Assembly: GCA_903872345.1 (NCBI GenBank)
Contig: CAIQKM010000033.1
Coordinates: 16,109-80,108 of the forward strand
Direction of reading: 5' to 3'
Origin: an uncultured Verrucomicrobia subdivision 3 bacterium
GTDB lineage: Bacteria > Verrucomicrobiota > Verrucomicrobiia > Limisphaerales > UBA11358
DNA length: 64,000 nucleotides
A program made the translations under genes and the position numbers. Under the pieces are notes generated by a model. The model did not search any database. It had not been told where the DNA came from and worked only from the letters and a program-made list of their open reading frames with translations. The number at the start of each line of letters is the position of its first letter. Within the stretch, counting starts at the first letter, position 1. This document shows positions 30,329 through 39,239 of this stretch, one piece after another.

Positions 30329-31687
30329 TCAAATATCCCGGATCATGAAGGTGACTTCGGCTTCGCTGACGACGTCGTCGCCGACTTTGCAGACGCCTTT
30401 GGCGCGGCCGATCTTGCCGCGGACCTTGGTGAGTTCCACTTCGATGATGAGGGTGTCGCCGGGGCCGACGGGCTTGCGCCATTTGACATCCTCGGCGGAC
30501 ATGAAATAGGCGAGCTGGTTTTTGGCTTCGCCCTGCTTGATCAGCACGATGCCGGCGGCCTGTGCGATGGCCTCGAGTTGCAGCACGCCGGGCATGATGG
30601 GATGGCCGGGGAAGTGGCCCCGGAAAAAGTCTTCGTTCACGGTCACGTTTTTCAACGCGACAATCTTGGTGCCCTCGATTTTCAGGATGCGGTCCAGCAG
30701 GAGAAACGGCGGCCGGTGCGGCAGCAATTTCATGATCTCCTCGATGTTCATGGCCCCGGTGGCGGGGGCGGGCGGCGGCGGGGTGTCCTTGGCCGGCGGC
30801 GGGGAGAAGGTCTGGGCGGCGCGCAGGGGCTTGTTGATTTGTTCGAGCACCTTGCGGGCGAGTTCGCAGTTGCCGGCATGGCCGGGGCGCACGGCGATGA
30901 TATGGCCGCGCAGGGGCCGGCCAAGCAGCGAGAGGTCGCCGACGATGTCGAGCATCTTGTGGCGGACAAATTCCTCGGGATAGCGGAGCGGTTCGGTGGT
31001 GAGCACGGCGTCGTCGCGGATGACGACGGCGTTTTCCAGGCTGCCGCCCTTGATGAGTCCGTTCTTGATGAGAAATTCGATCTCCTCGAAAAAGCAAAAG
31101 GTGCGGGCGTGGGCGAGTTCCTTTTCCCAGGTGGCGGGGGTGACCTCGGTGGAATAAAACTGGGTGAAGCGGCCCTTGCGGTCGGCGCTGGTGCAGGTGA
31201 TCTTGAAATGTTCGTCGGGGAACAGCGTCATGCTCGTTTCGCCGAGGTGGATTTCAATGGGTTCCGTGATGGTGAGGTAATCCTTTTTTTCGGGCTGGGC
31301 GACGATGCCGGCGGCCTGGATAATCTTGCAAAATTCGCGGGAACTGCCGTCGGCAATGGGCGGTTCGTTGGCGTCCAGCTCGATGACGGCGTTATCAATG
31401 CCGTAGCCGGCCAGGGCGGCGAGGACGTGTTCCACGGTGTGGACCTTGACGTTGCCCTTGGCGAGCGTGGTGGAGCGGTTGGTCTCGGAAACGTTCTCCA
31501 CGCGGGCCTCGATTTCGGGTTTCCCCTCGAGGTCCACGCGACGGAACCGCACCCCGGAGTTGCCGGGCGCGGGCAGGATGGTCATGTTGACCCGGTTCCC
31601 GCTGTGCAATCCGATGCCGGAAAAGGTGGCGGGACGATTAAGAGTCTGCTGATTGAGCACGCCAGATTGAACAAAACGCAGGGGCAA
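30329..31687 (-). CDS. lpxC/fabZ: Bifunctional LpxC deacetylase-FabZ dehydratase
   Basis: A 452-residue fusion. Residues 1-285 or so are LpxC (UDP-3-O-acyl-GlcNAc deacetylase, zinc enzyme): FSGIGLHSGNRVNM, HTVEHVLAAL, and HKMLDIVGDLSLLG hold the expected zinc ligands. After a Pro/Ala linker, residues about 315-452 are FabZ: LLPHRPPFLLLDRI and GHFPGHPIMPGVLQLEA with the active-site histidine and glutamate. It joins lipid A commitment and fatty-acid dehydration in one chain, as in Bacteroidota and related phyla. Start is TTG at 31687; a GTG at 31660 is an alternative. Confidence 0.95.
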   Translation of the reverse strand: MPLRFVQSGVLNQQTLNRPATFSGIGLHSGNRVNMTILPAPGNSGVRFRRVDLEGKPEIEARVENVSETNRSTTLAKGNVKVHTVEHVLAALAGYGIDNAVIELDANEPPIADGSSREFCKIIQAAGIVAQPEKKDYLTITEPIEIHLGETSMTLFPDEHFKITCTSADRKGRFTQFYSTEVTPATWEKELAHARTFCFFEEIEFLIKNGLIKGGSLENAVVIRDDAVLTTEPLRYPEEFVRHKMLDIVGDLSLLGRPLRGHIIAVRPGHAGNCELARKVLEQINKPLRAAQTFSPPPAKDTPPPPAPATGAMNIEEIMKLLPHRPPFLLLDRILKIEGTKIVALKNVTVNEDFFRGHFPGHPIMPGVLQLEAIAQAAGIVLIKQGEAKNQLAYFMSAEDVKWRKPVGPGDTLIIEVELTKVRGKIGRAKGVCKVGDDVVSEAEVTFMIRDI

Positions 31688-31715
31688 ATGGCAAGTTTGC
31701 TTTCATGGGGAAATA

Positions 31716-31743
31716 ATTTCAAATTTCAAATTTCAAATTAGGA
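31716..31743 (+). repeat. Heptamer tandem repeat upstream of lpxC
   Basis: ATTTCAA ATTTCAA ATTTCAA ATTAGGA. It lies 28 bases upstream of the lpxC start codon (reverse orientation), between lpxC and the GH127 gene. Confidence 0.8.
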
Positions 31744-31790
31744 GCCAAATCCATCCTCCAGCCGCCATTTTCCATCCTCGCCGGCCGGCT

Positions 31791-33725
31791 TCACTGGCGG
31801 TGCAGCCAGACGGCCATTTCGGCGCGGCCGCGGTTGGCCCAGGCGTAGTAGGGGATGGCGGTAAAGTCCTGCTCCACCTTGTCGGCGTTCAGGACGCGGC
31901 CTTTGATGGTTTCCACGCCGTTCAACAGATTGGGGTCGAAGCTGGCGGTGAGCGGGGCGGTGTCGGCCAGGGTCAGGTTGCGGACCTTGCCGCCGGGATT
32001 GTCCGGGCCTTCGGCGCAGAACACGATGGGACCGCGTTCGAGGGCCACGCGGCCGGTGTCGGCCTTCACCAGTTCATTGGCCACCACGCGGCGGACGGGC
32101 ATGGGCAGGTGCAGGCGCAACACATCGCCCACGCGCCAGGTGCGGACGATCTTGACGTAGCCGTGGTCGGTCTGGATGGGCACGTTTTTGCCGTTGAGCG
32201 TGAGGGTCACCGGATCGCTGTTGGTATCGGCAAAGCGATACAGGTCGCTGGGCACCACGTTGCCCTGTGCCCAGCCGGGGATGCGGATAGCCAGGATGAA
32301 GCTGGTCTTTTTGATGGGTTCGAGGGTGATCTTCACATCGCCATCCCAGGGATACTGGGTTTCCTGGGTGACTTTGACCTTATGGTCGCCTTCGAGCACG
32401 ACGTCGGCGGTGCCGCCGGCGAAGAGATTCACGAACAGCGTGTTGTGGAGCTGGGCGTAGGCGTAGCCGGGCACGGAGGGGAGCAGGCGGGTGATATTGC
32501 CGGGACAGCAGGCGCAGCCGAACCAGAGGCTGCGTTCATAATGGCCGTCGGATTCGAGCGGGTTGGGATAAAAGTATTTGGTGCCGGTAAGCGAAACGCC
32601 GGAGAGCAGGCCGTTGTAGAGGCTGCGTTCGAGGACGTCGATGTACTTGGCATCGGCATGGAGCAGGAACAGGCGCTGGTTCCAATAGACATTGGCGACG
32701 GCGGCGCAGGTTTCGCAGTAGGCGGTGGCATTGGGCAGTTCGTAGTCGTTGCCGAAGGCTTCGCCGGCGGGGCGGGCGCCGATGCCGCCGGTGAGGTAAA
32801 GTTTCTTGCCCACGCAATTTTCCCAAATGGCGTCAATGGCTCGAATGTAAGTCTGGTCGCCAGTCAGGGCGGCGACATCGGCCATGCCGCTGTAGAGGTA
32901 GCCGGCGCGGACGGCGTGGCCTTCGGCGACAGTCTGGTCCACAGGCTTGAGATTGGCCTGGCTATAGGCTTCGCCGCCGGGGCCGCGGACATCGATGAAA
33001 TATTTGGCCAGCTTCAGGTAGCGTTCCTCGCCGGTGACGCGGTAGAGCTTGGCGAGGCCCATTTCGACGATTTCATGGCCGGGGGCGAGGTGAAGCTGGT
33101 TGGTGCCGGGACCGAAGGTCTGGCAGAGCAAATCGGCTTCACGGCGGGCGACGTTGAGGAAGTTGGTTTTGCCGGTGGCCTGGTAATGGGCGGTGGCGGC
33201 TTCAAAGAGATGGCCGGCGTCGTAGAGTTCGTGGCTCAGCTTGGGATCGTTCACCCAGCGTTCAGTGCCGGACCAGTCGTGCGGGTGCGCGGGGTTGATG
33301 GTGCGGGTGGTGTAGAGATAGCCGTCGGGTTCCTGGGCGGAGGCGATGAGGGAAATCAGGTTGTCCAGATAGGCGTCGAGCTTGGAGTCCGGCTGCACGG
33401 CGAGGGTGAAAGACGCGCCTTCAAGGACCTTGTAAGGATCGGTGTCGTCAAAAGGATAGCCGGGGGCCTTGAGGTTGGCGATTTTCTCGCCGCGCAGGAC
33501 GGCGTCGGCGCGGGCGAAGTTATCCATGCGGCCGGAGTCCTCGCATTTTTTGAAGGCGTCCGGGATGCTGGCGAGGCGGTTGGTTTCGAGGCGCGGCGCC
33601 CAGAAAGCGTCATTGAAATGCACGGCGGTAAAGGGCACGGGCATCATGGGAAAATCGTGGGTGGCGGCGGAAACGTGCGTGGCGGCGCCGGCCAGCAAGG
33701 CGAACAACAACCGGAAGGATTTCAT
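31791..33725 (-). CDS. GH127-type beta-L-arabinofuranosidase, secreted
   Basis: A 644-residue protein from ATG 33725 (MKSFRLLFALLAGAATHVSAA signal peptide); the track's extra 37 codons are upstream DNA. Family GH127 (DUF1680) has an (alpha/alpha)6 barrel with a Zn2+-bound cysteine nucleophile. Here AYCETCAAVANVYWNQRLF gives the Glu and Cys ligands, and CACCPGN the paired cysteines. Known members remove terminal beta-L-arabinofuranose from plant glycans. Export suggests degradation of plant polysaccharides outside the cytoplasm. Confidence 0.9.
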   Translation of the reverse strand: MKSFRLLFALLAGAATHVSAATHDFPMMPVPFTAVHFNDAFWAPRLETNRLASIPDAFKKCEDSGRMDNFARADAVLRGEKIANLKAPGYPFDDTDPYKVLEGASFTLAVQPDSKLDAYLDNLISLIASAQEPDGYLYTTRTINPAHPHDWSGTERWVNDPKLSHELYDAGHLFEAATAHYQATGKTNFLNVARREADLLCQTFGPGTNQLHLAPGHEIVEMGLAKLYRVTGEERYLKLAKYFIDVRGPGGEAYSQANLKPVDQTVAEGHAVRAGYLYSGMADVAALTGDQTYIRAIDAIWENCVGKKLYLTGGIGARPAGEAFGNDYELPNATAYCETCAAVANVYWNQRLFLLHADAKYIDVLERSLYNGLLSGVSLTGTKYFYPNPLESDGHYERSLWFGCACCPGNITRLLPSVPGYAYAQLHNTLFVNLFAGGTADVVLEGDHKVKVTQETQYPWDGDVKITLEPIKKTSFILAIRIPGWAQGNVVPSDLYRFADTNSDPVTLTLNGKNVPIQTDHGYVKIVRTWRVGDVLRLHLPMPVRRVVANELVKADTGRVALERGPIVFCAEGPDNPGGKVRNLTLADTAPLTASFDPNLLNGVETIKGRVLNADKVEQDFTAIPYYAWANRGRAEMAVWLHRQ

Positions 33726-33783
33726 CCGTTTAAAATGTCGTTTTGGGGGGCGAAAGGCAAACGGGAAAACCGGACTCTTTTGG

Positions 33784-33864
33784 GTAGGGGGAGCCGACGG
33801 GCGAAGGCTCAAAAATATAAGAACGTTTAGGAACATATTAGAGCCTCCTGACGTCGGCTCCTAC
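33784..33864. repeat. 81-bp palindromic repeat (GTAGG-GAGCCGACG family)
   Basis: Left arm GTAGGGGGAGCCGACGGGCGAAGGCTC and right arm GAGCCTCCTGACGTCGGCTCCTAC, with a 30-base A/T-rich loop (AAAAATATAAGAACGTTTAGG) similar to those of the other copies. Confidence 0.8.
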
Positions 33865-33879
33865 TTCATTAACGGGGTG

Positions 33880-34860
33880 CTAGAGCGGGTGCGCCGAGGC
33901 GGGGATGGCATTGGTGGTGCCGGCGGGAGAGGGGTCCGGTGTGGGATGCTCTTTTTCGGCGAGGGTGCGCACAAGGTTCTTTTTCAGGCCAGCATAGGTT
34001 GCGTTGGTGATGCGGCTCAGGTGGACGCGGGCTTCGTCAAACATGCCGGCGGCGATCTTGGTGCGGGCGAGGTGGACTTCCACGCCCTGGCGTTCGAGGT
34101 CGGTGTGGGCCACGTTCATGGCGTTGGTCCAGGCCAGGAGGGCATCGTTGGTGCGCAGGGGTTTGATGCCGTAGTAACTTTCGGCGTAATCGGTGGCGAG
34201 CACGAAGTTGTCCGGGGACAGCTTCATGGCCGACTGATAGAGGCCAAGCGCCTTGTCGAAGACCTGCTGCTCGCCAATGTTGTAAAACTCCTTCGCGTCC
34301 TTGCGGTACAGATAAACCGTGGTGGCGAAATTCTGGTAATAGACCGGTTCATCGGGCTTGAGCCGGATGGCTTCGGTGTAATAGGCGAAGGCGTTGGTGA
34401 TGGGGCTGTGCTCGCCGTAATAATTGGCCAGATTGTTCCAGACGGCCGGATTTTTCGGGTCGAGCTGACGGGAGTTTTCGTATTCCACCTGGGCGCCGTC
34501 CTCGTCGCCGGTGTCGTTCAGGAACGTGCCGTAGGCGAGGTAGCCGCGCGCGGAATCGGGGTGGTTGCGGAGAAAATGTTCGTAGCCCTGGCGCACCACG
34601 CCGAAGCGGTCCTTAATGCGCTGGTTCAGCGCCGCAATGGCGACGGTATTGGTGTGCGGGATGCTGTTGGTGTTGATCCACGACTCGACTTCATCCAAAG
34701 CGGCATCGTCGCCGAGCATGAGCTCGCGGAGTTCGCGCTCGACGGGATCGGCGGTCACATCCACGGCAATGCCGGTCTGTTGCTGGACCAGATTGCTGAC
34801 GGCCTGCGGCTGGTTGGTGGCCAGCAGCGCGCTCAAAAGTCCGATGGTGATATCACTCAC
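33880..34860 (-). CDS. Tetratricopeptide-repeat protein
   Basis: A 326-residue protein with TPR-like helical pairs from about residue 100: YLAYGTFLNDTGDEDGAQVEYENSRQLDPKNP, WNNLANYYGEHS..AFAYYTEAIRLKPDEP, and LYQSAMKLSPDN. The start is GTG 34860 (VSDITIGLL). A short hydrophobic N-terminus is not a clear signal peptide. TPR proteins act as scaffolds; the partner is unknown. purU follows 35 bases upstream on the same strand. Confidence 0.75.
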   Translation of the reverse strand: MSDITIGLLSALLATNQPQAVSNLVQQQTGIAVDVTADPVERELRELMLGDDAALDEVESWINTNSIPHTNTVAIAALNQRIKDRFGVVRQGYEHFLRNHPDSARGYLAYGTFLNDTGDEDGAQVEYENSRQLDPKNPAVWNNLANYYGEHSPITNAFAYYTEAIRLKPDEPVYYQNFATTVYLYRKDAKEFYNIGEQQVFDKALGLYQSAMKLSPDNFVLATDYAESYYGIKPLRTNDALLAWTNAMNVAHTDLERQGVEVHLARTKIAAGMFDEARVHLSRITNATYAGLKKNLVRTLAEKEHPTPDPSPAGTTNAIPASAHPL

Positions 34861-34895
34861 GCTCTTAGCTTAACACCGGAATGGACGGGCACAAA

Positions 34896-35729
34896 TCAAA
34901 CTTCCCGCACCACGCCCCAGAACACGTCCAGGTGTTTGCCGAGGTAGAGTTTGACGGCTTTCACGAGCGTCTTGGCCTCGGCCTGCTGACCGCGGGCGAC
35001 GATGTCCTTGAGCGTCATGCCGGGGCGGATTCCAAAGGCGCCTTGGGCGATGATCGGGCCTTCGTCGAGGCGCATGGAGACGAAATGAGCGGTGACGCCG
35101 GCGATCTTCACGCCGCTCTCATACGCCTGCCGGTAGGCTTGGGGTCCGGGGAAACTGGGCAGCAGGGAGGGGTGAATGTTGATGATTTTGTTTTTGTGGC
35201 GCCAGACGAAATTGGGGGAAAGGATCTTCATGAAGCGCGCGAGCACGATGAAGTCCACTTCGTATTCCTCGAGCACTTTCAGGGCTTCGGCCTCGGATTT
35301 GGCGCGGTCCACCCAGGGGAGGTGAACGTAGGGCAGCTTGTGTTTCTTGGCGAGGGCGGCGAATTCGGGGTAATTGCCGATGACGAGCACGGGGTCGGCG
35401 TTCAGCTTGGCGGCCAGGAGGGCGTCGAAGCAATGGGTTTCTTTGGTGACGAGAATGGCGAACCGCTGGCGGCGCTTGGGGTCGGTGAGCCGCATCTTGA
35501 TTTCCATGCCCAGGTCCTGGCCGAGGGCGGCGAGGCCGGTGGAGATGGCGTCGGGATTGCAATTGCCGGTTTTCCAAGAAGCCTGGAGGGTCATGCTGAA
35601 CTGGCCGCGGGTGACCTGTTCTTCGAGCGCCTCGATGTTGGCGTGCTGCTCGAAAAGGAAGTCGGTGACCCGGGCAATGACGCCGGTTTTGTCGCGGCCG
35701 ATGACCGTAATGGTGGCGAAATGTTTCAT
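34896..35729 (-). CDS. purU: Formyltetrahydrofolate deformylase (PurU)
   Basis: A 277-residue protein from ATG 35729 (MKHFATITVIG), which removes 47 spurious codons. Residues 1-85 are an ACT domain (GRDKTGVIARVTDFLFEQ) and 90-277 a formyltransferase-type domain with INIHPSLLPSFPG and the RLDEGPIIAQG loop. It hydrolyses 10-formyltetrahydrofolate to tetrahydrofolate and formate, balancing C1 pools and supplying formate to purine synthesis. The purN relative lacks the ACT domain, so PurU is preferred. Confidence 0.92.
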   Translation of the reverse strand: MKHFATITVIGRDKTGVIARVTDFLFEQHANIEALEEQVTRGQFSMTLQASWKTGNCNPDAISTGLAALGQDLGMEIKMRLTDPKRRQRFAILVTKETHCFDALLAAKLNADPVLVIGNYPEFAALAKKHKLPYVHLPWVDRAKSEAEALKVLEEYEVDFIVLARFMKILSPNFVWRHKNKIINIHPSLLPSFPGPQAYRQAYESGVKIAGVTAHFVSMRLDEGPIIAQGAFGIRPGMTLKDIVARGQQAEAKTLVKAVKLYLGKHLDVFWGVVREV

Positions 35730-36037
35730 CTGATAGGCACGAATAAACACGATTTTTGGCGGATTTAAAGCATTATAAACCGAAAAGGTGCGGGATGATT
35801 TTTTCCGGACGGTTGAAAGGTGCAACGGCTTCCCCCCAGCCGTTGGCAAATGCATTTCATAGACACTCAACTCCCCATCTCTAAGATTAGAGCCTGTTTA
35901 ACTGCTTCCCAGCCTCATTTATATTCCAGGATTTCTTATCAAAAACCGCCGGCTTGCGGCAAAAATTGCGATGGAAAGAGCAAAAAATGGGCTTCACACC
36001 AAAAGATTCACTGATAGTGTATGTCCAGTTTCCAGTC
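35730..36037. other. Divergent intergenic region between purU and pntAA
   Basis: About 308 bases with no ORF that looks coding. It must hold promoters for both purU and the transhydrogenase operon, but no pair of -35/-10 boxes stands out convincingly. Confidence 0.5.
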
Positions 36038-37171
36038 ATGAAAATCTCCGTTCCACGCGAGACACATCCGGGCGAAACCCGCGCGCCCCTGACGCCTGAC
36101 AGCGTCAGTAAACTGGTCAAGCTCGGCGCTCAAGTTGAGGTCGAAGCTGGCCTCGGCCTCACCGCCGGGTTTGTTGATGACGCCTACACCAAAGCTGGTG
36201 CGGCGATCACCACCGACCGCAAGGCCCTCATCAGCTCCGGGGACATCGTCCTCCGGTTGCGCAAGCCGCCGGGCGATGAAATCGCCTGGCTCAAACCCAA
36301 CGCCATTCACGCCAGCCTGCTGGACCCCTTCAATGAGAAGGACCTGGTCCAGAAGTTTGCCGAACGCGGCGTCAGCGCCGTCAGCATGGAATTCATTCCG
36401 CGCACCACCCGGGCGCAGAAGATGGACGTGCTGTCCTCCCAGGCCAACCTCGGCGGTTACGAAGCCGTGATTCTGGCCGCGCGCTATTCCAACAAGATTT
36501 TTCCCATGATGACCACGGCGGCCGGCACCATCCTGCCCGCCAAGGTGTTCATTATCGGCGTCGGCGTCGCCGGTTTGCAGGCGATTGCCACCGCCAAACG
36601 GCTCGGCGCCAAGGTCACCGCCTACGACACCCGTCCGGTGGTCGAGGAACAGGTGAAGTCCCTCGGCGCCCAGTTCCTGAAGATTGATATCGGCGAAACC
36701 GGCCAGACCAAGGACGGCTACGCCAAGGCGCTTACGGAAGAACAGATTCAGATGCAGCGCGATGCGATGAAGAAAACCTGCGGCGATTCCGATGTGGTCA
36801 TCTCCGCCGCCCAGGTATTCGGCCGCAAAGCTCCCATCCTCGTCACCGCCGCCATGCTGGATGCCATGAAGCCCGGCAGCGTGGTCGTGGATTTGGCCGT
36901 CGAAACCGGCGGCAACGTCGAAGGCGTCGTCTATGACAAAGTCACCGACCGCAACGGCGTCAAGATTGTCGGCATTGCGAATCTTCCCGGCCGCGTGCCG
37001 CTGCATGCCAGCCAGGTGTACGCCGCGAACCTTGTGAATCTCATCGAGGAATTCTGGGACAAGAAAGAAAAAACCTTTGTGCTCAAACTCGACGACGAAA
37101 TCATCAAGGGCTGCCTCGTGACCCATGGTGGCAAGGTCGTAAACGAAAAACTCCTGCCCAAACCCGCATAA
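36038..37171 (+). CDS. pntAA: NAD(P) transhydrogenase subunit alpha, soluble part
   Basis: A 377-residue protein (ATG 36038, MKISVPRETHPGE; the track's extra 28 codons lack coding character). It is domain I of proton-translocating transhydrogenase, binding NAD(H): alanine-dehydrogenase-like fold, with VFIIGVGVAGLQAIATAKRLGA as the Rossmann motif and VVEEQVKSLGAQFLKIDI after it. With pntAB and pntB it forms a three-gene enzyme that uses the proton gradient to make NADPH from NADH. Confidence 0.95.
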   Translation: MKISVPRETHPGETRAPLTPDSVSKLVKLGAQVEVEAGLGLTAGFVDDAYTKAGAAITTDRKALISSGDIVLRLRKPPGDEIAWLKPNAIHASLLDPFNEKDLVQKFAERGVSAVSMEFIPRTTRAQKMDVLSSQANLGGYEAVILAARYSNKIFPMMTTAAGTILPAKVFIIGVGVAGLQAIATAKRLGAKVTAYDTRPVVEEQVKSLGAQFLKIDIGETGQTKDGYAKALTEEQIQMQRDAMKKTCGDSDVVISAAQVFGRKAPILVTAAMLDAMKPGSVVVDLAVETGGNVEGVVYDKVTDRNGVKIVGIANLPGRVPLHASQVYAANLVNLIEEFWDKKEKTFVLKLDDEIIKGCLVTHGGKVVNEKLLPKPA

Positions 37172-37178
37172 TAATTTT

Positions 37179-37484
37179 ATGACTATCGAAAGCTTGCAAG
37201 CTTACAACCAGATTCTGGTGCTGTTCATCTTCGTCCTTGCGATTTTCGTGGGGTTTGAAGTCATTTCGAAAGTGCCGTCCATGCTGCACACGCCGCTGAT
37301 GTCCGGCACGAACGCCATTCACGGCATCATCCTGTTCGGCGGCATTCTGGTGCTGGCCGACGCCACCACGGTGTTGCAACAGGCGCTGGGTTTTGTCGCG
37401 GTGGTCTTCGGTTCCGCCAACGTTTTCGGCGGATTCATGGTCACGGACCGCATGTTGCAAATGTTTAAGAAAAAGAAAAAATGA
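37179..37484 (+). CDS. pntAB: NAD(P) transhydrogenase subunit alpha, membrane part
   Basis: A 101-residue membrane protein with about three helices (LVLFIFVLAIFVGFEVISKVP, AIHGIILFGGILVLAD, VAVVFGSANVFGGFMV) carrying the family segment SMLHTPLMSGTNAIHG. It forms part of the proton channel (domain II). It begins 8 bases after pntAA and overlaps pntB by ATGA. Confidence 0.95.
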   Translation: MTIESLQAYNQILVLFIFVLAIFVGFEVISKVPSMLHTPLMSGTNAIHGIILFGGILVLADATTVLQQALGFVAVVFGSANVFGGFMVTDRMLQMFKKKKK

Positions 37485-38929
37485 GCTCAACCATCGCATT
37501 AATTTTAATCGGCGTCGCGGTTCTATTCATCCTCGGCATCAAGTTCTTGAGTTCGCCGAAGACCGCGCGGCTCGGCAACCTCGTCGCGGCGGCGGGCATG
37601 CTCATCGGCCTGATGGTGCTGTGCAAACCGGCGGAAGCCGGTGGTGCCAACATCTGGACGCAAGGCTGGACCTTCAACTACACGCTCATCGTCATCGGCA
37701 CGGTGGTCGGTCTGATCATCGGCGCGCTCGGCGCGTATTCGGTGAAGATGACCGCGATGCCGCAAATGGTCGCGCTTTTCAACGGTCTCGGCGGCGGCGC
37801 GGCGGCGCTGGTCGCAAGTCTGGAATTTTTGAAAGACGCGCAGCCGGCGCCAATCGCCGCCGACGCCCTGCCGCACAGCGTGGGAGCCGCCATCACGGTC
37901 CCGATGCTGTTCGCCACGCTCATCGGCTCGCTGTCATTCGCCGGCAGCATTATCGCCTATCTGAAACTCGAAGGGAAATTCGAGAAGCCGATGACGTTCC
38001 CCGGTCAGAACATTCTGAACGGCCTGATTTTGCTGGTGATTGTCGGCTTGTGCGGCTGGCTCACGTTCAACGCCACCGGCCACAACGCCGTCGCCGCGTT
38101 CATCGTGATGTTCTCGCTGGCGCTGTTTTTCGGCATTGCGATGGTCATGCCCATCGGTGGCGCGGATATGCCGGTGGTGATTTCACTGCTCAACTCCTTC
38201 ACCGGTCTTGCCGTGGCGGCGGACGGTTTTGCCATCAACAACAACGCGATGATTGTCGCGGGCACGCTGGTCGGCTCCTCCGGCACGCTGCTCACCCTGC
38301 TCATGTGCAAGGCCATGAACCGCCCGGTGACGAATGTTCTTTTCGGCGCGTTCGGTTCCAGCGGCAGTGCGCAAGCGGGCGCGGCCGGGGTTGCCGGCAC
38401 CGTCAAGCCTATCCAAGCCGATGAAGTGGCGTTGCTGCTGGCCTACGCGCAGCGCGTCGTGGTGGTGCCCGGTTATGGCATGGCCGTGGCGCAGGCGCAA
38501 CATTCCGTGCGCGAACTGACCGAAGAACTTGGCAAACGCGGCATCGAAGTGCAGTTCGCCATCCATCCGGTTGCCGGCCGCATGCCTGGTCACATGAACG
38601 TGCTGCTTGCCGAGGCGAATGTTCCCTACGACCAGCTCATCGAAATGGAACACATCAATCCCTCGATGGATCGCGTGGACGTGTGTCTCGTCATCGGTGC
38701 GAACGACGTGGTGAACCCCGCCGCCCGTGAGGAAAAGACCAGCCCTATTTACGGCATGCCCATCATTGACGCCGACCATTGCAAGACGGTGATTGTGATG
38801 AAGCGCTCCATGGCCGCCGGTTTTGCCGGCATTGAGAACCACCTGTTCTACAAGGACAACACCCGCATGTTGTTCGGCGATGCGAAGAATTCGCTGCAAG
38901 CCCTCGTAGCCGCCGTGAAGGCGAGCTAA
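37481..38929 (+). CDS. pntB: NAD(P) transhydrogenase subunit beta
   Basis: A 482-residue protein with N-terminal membrane helices (to about 280) and a C-terminal NADP(H)-binding domain III: VVVVPGYGMAVAQAQHSVREL and INPSMDRVDVCLVIGANDVVNPAA are characteristic. It completes the PntAA-AB-B complex. A terminator follows 20 bases downstream. Confidence 0.95.
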   Translation: MSSTIALILIGVAVLFILGIKFLSSPKTARLGNLVAAAGMLIGLMVLCKPAEAGGANIWTQGWTFNYTLIVIGTVVGLIIGALGAYSVKMTAMPQMVALFNGLGGGAAALVASLEFLKDAQPAPIAADALPHSVGAAITVPMLFATLIGSLSFAGSIIAYLKLEGKFEKPMTFPGQNILNGLILLVIVGLCGWLTFNATGHNAVAAFIVMFSLALFFGIAMVMPIGGADMPVVISLLNSFTGLAVAADGFAINNNAMIVAGTLVGSSGTLLTLLMCKAMNRPVTNVLFGAFGSSGSAQAGAAGVAGTVKPIQADEVALLLAYAQRVVVVPGYGMAVAQAQHSVRELTEELGKRGIEVQFAIHPVAGRMPGHMNVLLAEANVPYDQLIEMEHINPSMDRVDVCLVIGANDVVNPAAREEKTSPIYGMPIIDADHCKTVIVMKRSMAAGFAGIENHLFYKDNTRMLFGDAKNSLQALVAAVKAS

Positions 38930-38949
38930 ACGATCCAATCTCCTCATCC

Positions 38950-38979
38950 AACCCTCTCCGTTTCGGGGAGGGTTTTTTT
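38950..38979 (+). terminator. Rho-independent terminator of pnt operon
   Basis: AACCCTCTCC-GTTTC-GGGGAGGGTT followed by T7. Ten stem pairs with one wobble. Fits the end of pntAA-pntAB-pntB. Confidence 0.9.
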
Positions 38980-39052
38980 CTGCCCGTGTAGGGAGAGCGT
39001 CACCACTAACTTTTCGGTTCCGCCATCCTCAATCCTCCACCTTCGCTATGCG

Positions 39053-39220
39053 TCAGCGCGACGGCGCACTGTTCGGCAGGGGCGCACCAAAATCACGCTG
39101 CTGTTCCACCTTCCGAGCCGCCAGCCACACCCACACCACCGCGAGCACTATGCCGAGCACCACCCCGGCCAGCACATACTTGGGCCAGCGATAGTGAGGT
39201 TTGTTGTCGTTTTCATTCAT
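39053..39220 (-). CDS. 55-residue single-pass membrane protein
   Basis: Below the track's length cut-off. It reads MNENDNKPHYRWPKYVLAG, then one hydrophobic helix (VVLGIVLAVVWVWLA), then AARKVEQQRDFGAPLPN. The short polar N-terminus, single helix and basic flank are typical of small inner-membrane proteins. It starts 19 bases after the CPBP protease gene on the same strand, so they are probably co-transcribed. Confidence 0.6.
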   Translation of the reverse strand: MNENDNKPHYRWPKYVLAGVVLGIVLAVVWVWLAARKVEQQRDFGAPLPNSAPSR

Positions 39221-39239
39221 GGTGGATTGGGTTAGCGGT

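Noticed and set aside
31800-33830. 676-residue plus-strand ORF opposite the GH127 gene
   Set aside because: The opposite strand of a high-GC gene; Gly/Val-rich sequence without motifs, while the minus strand has full GH127 signatures.
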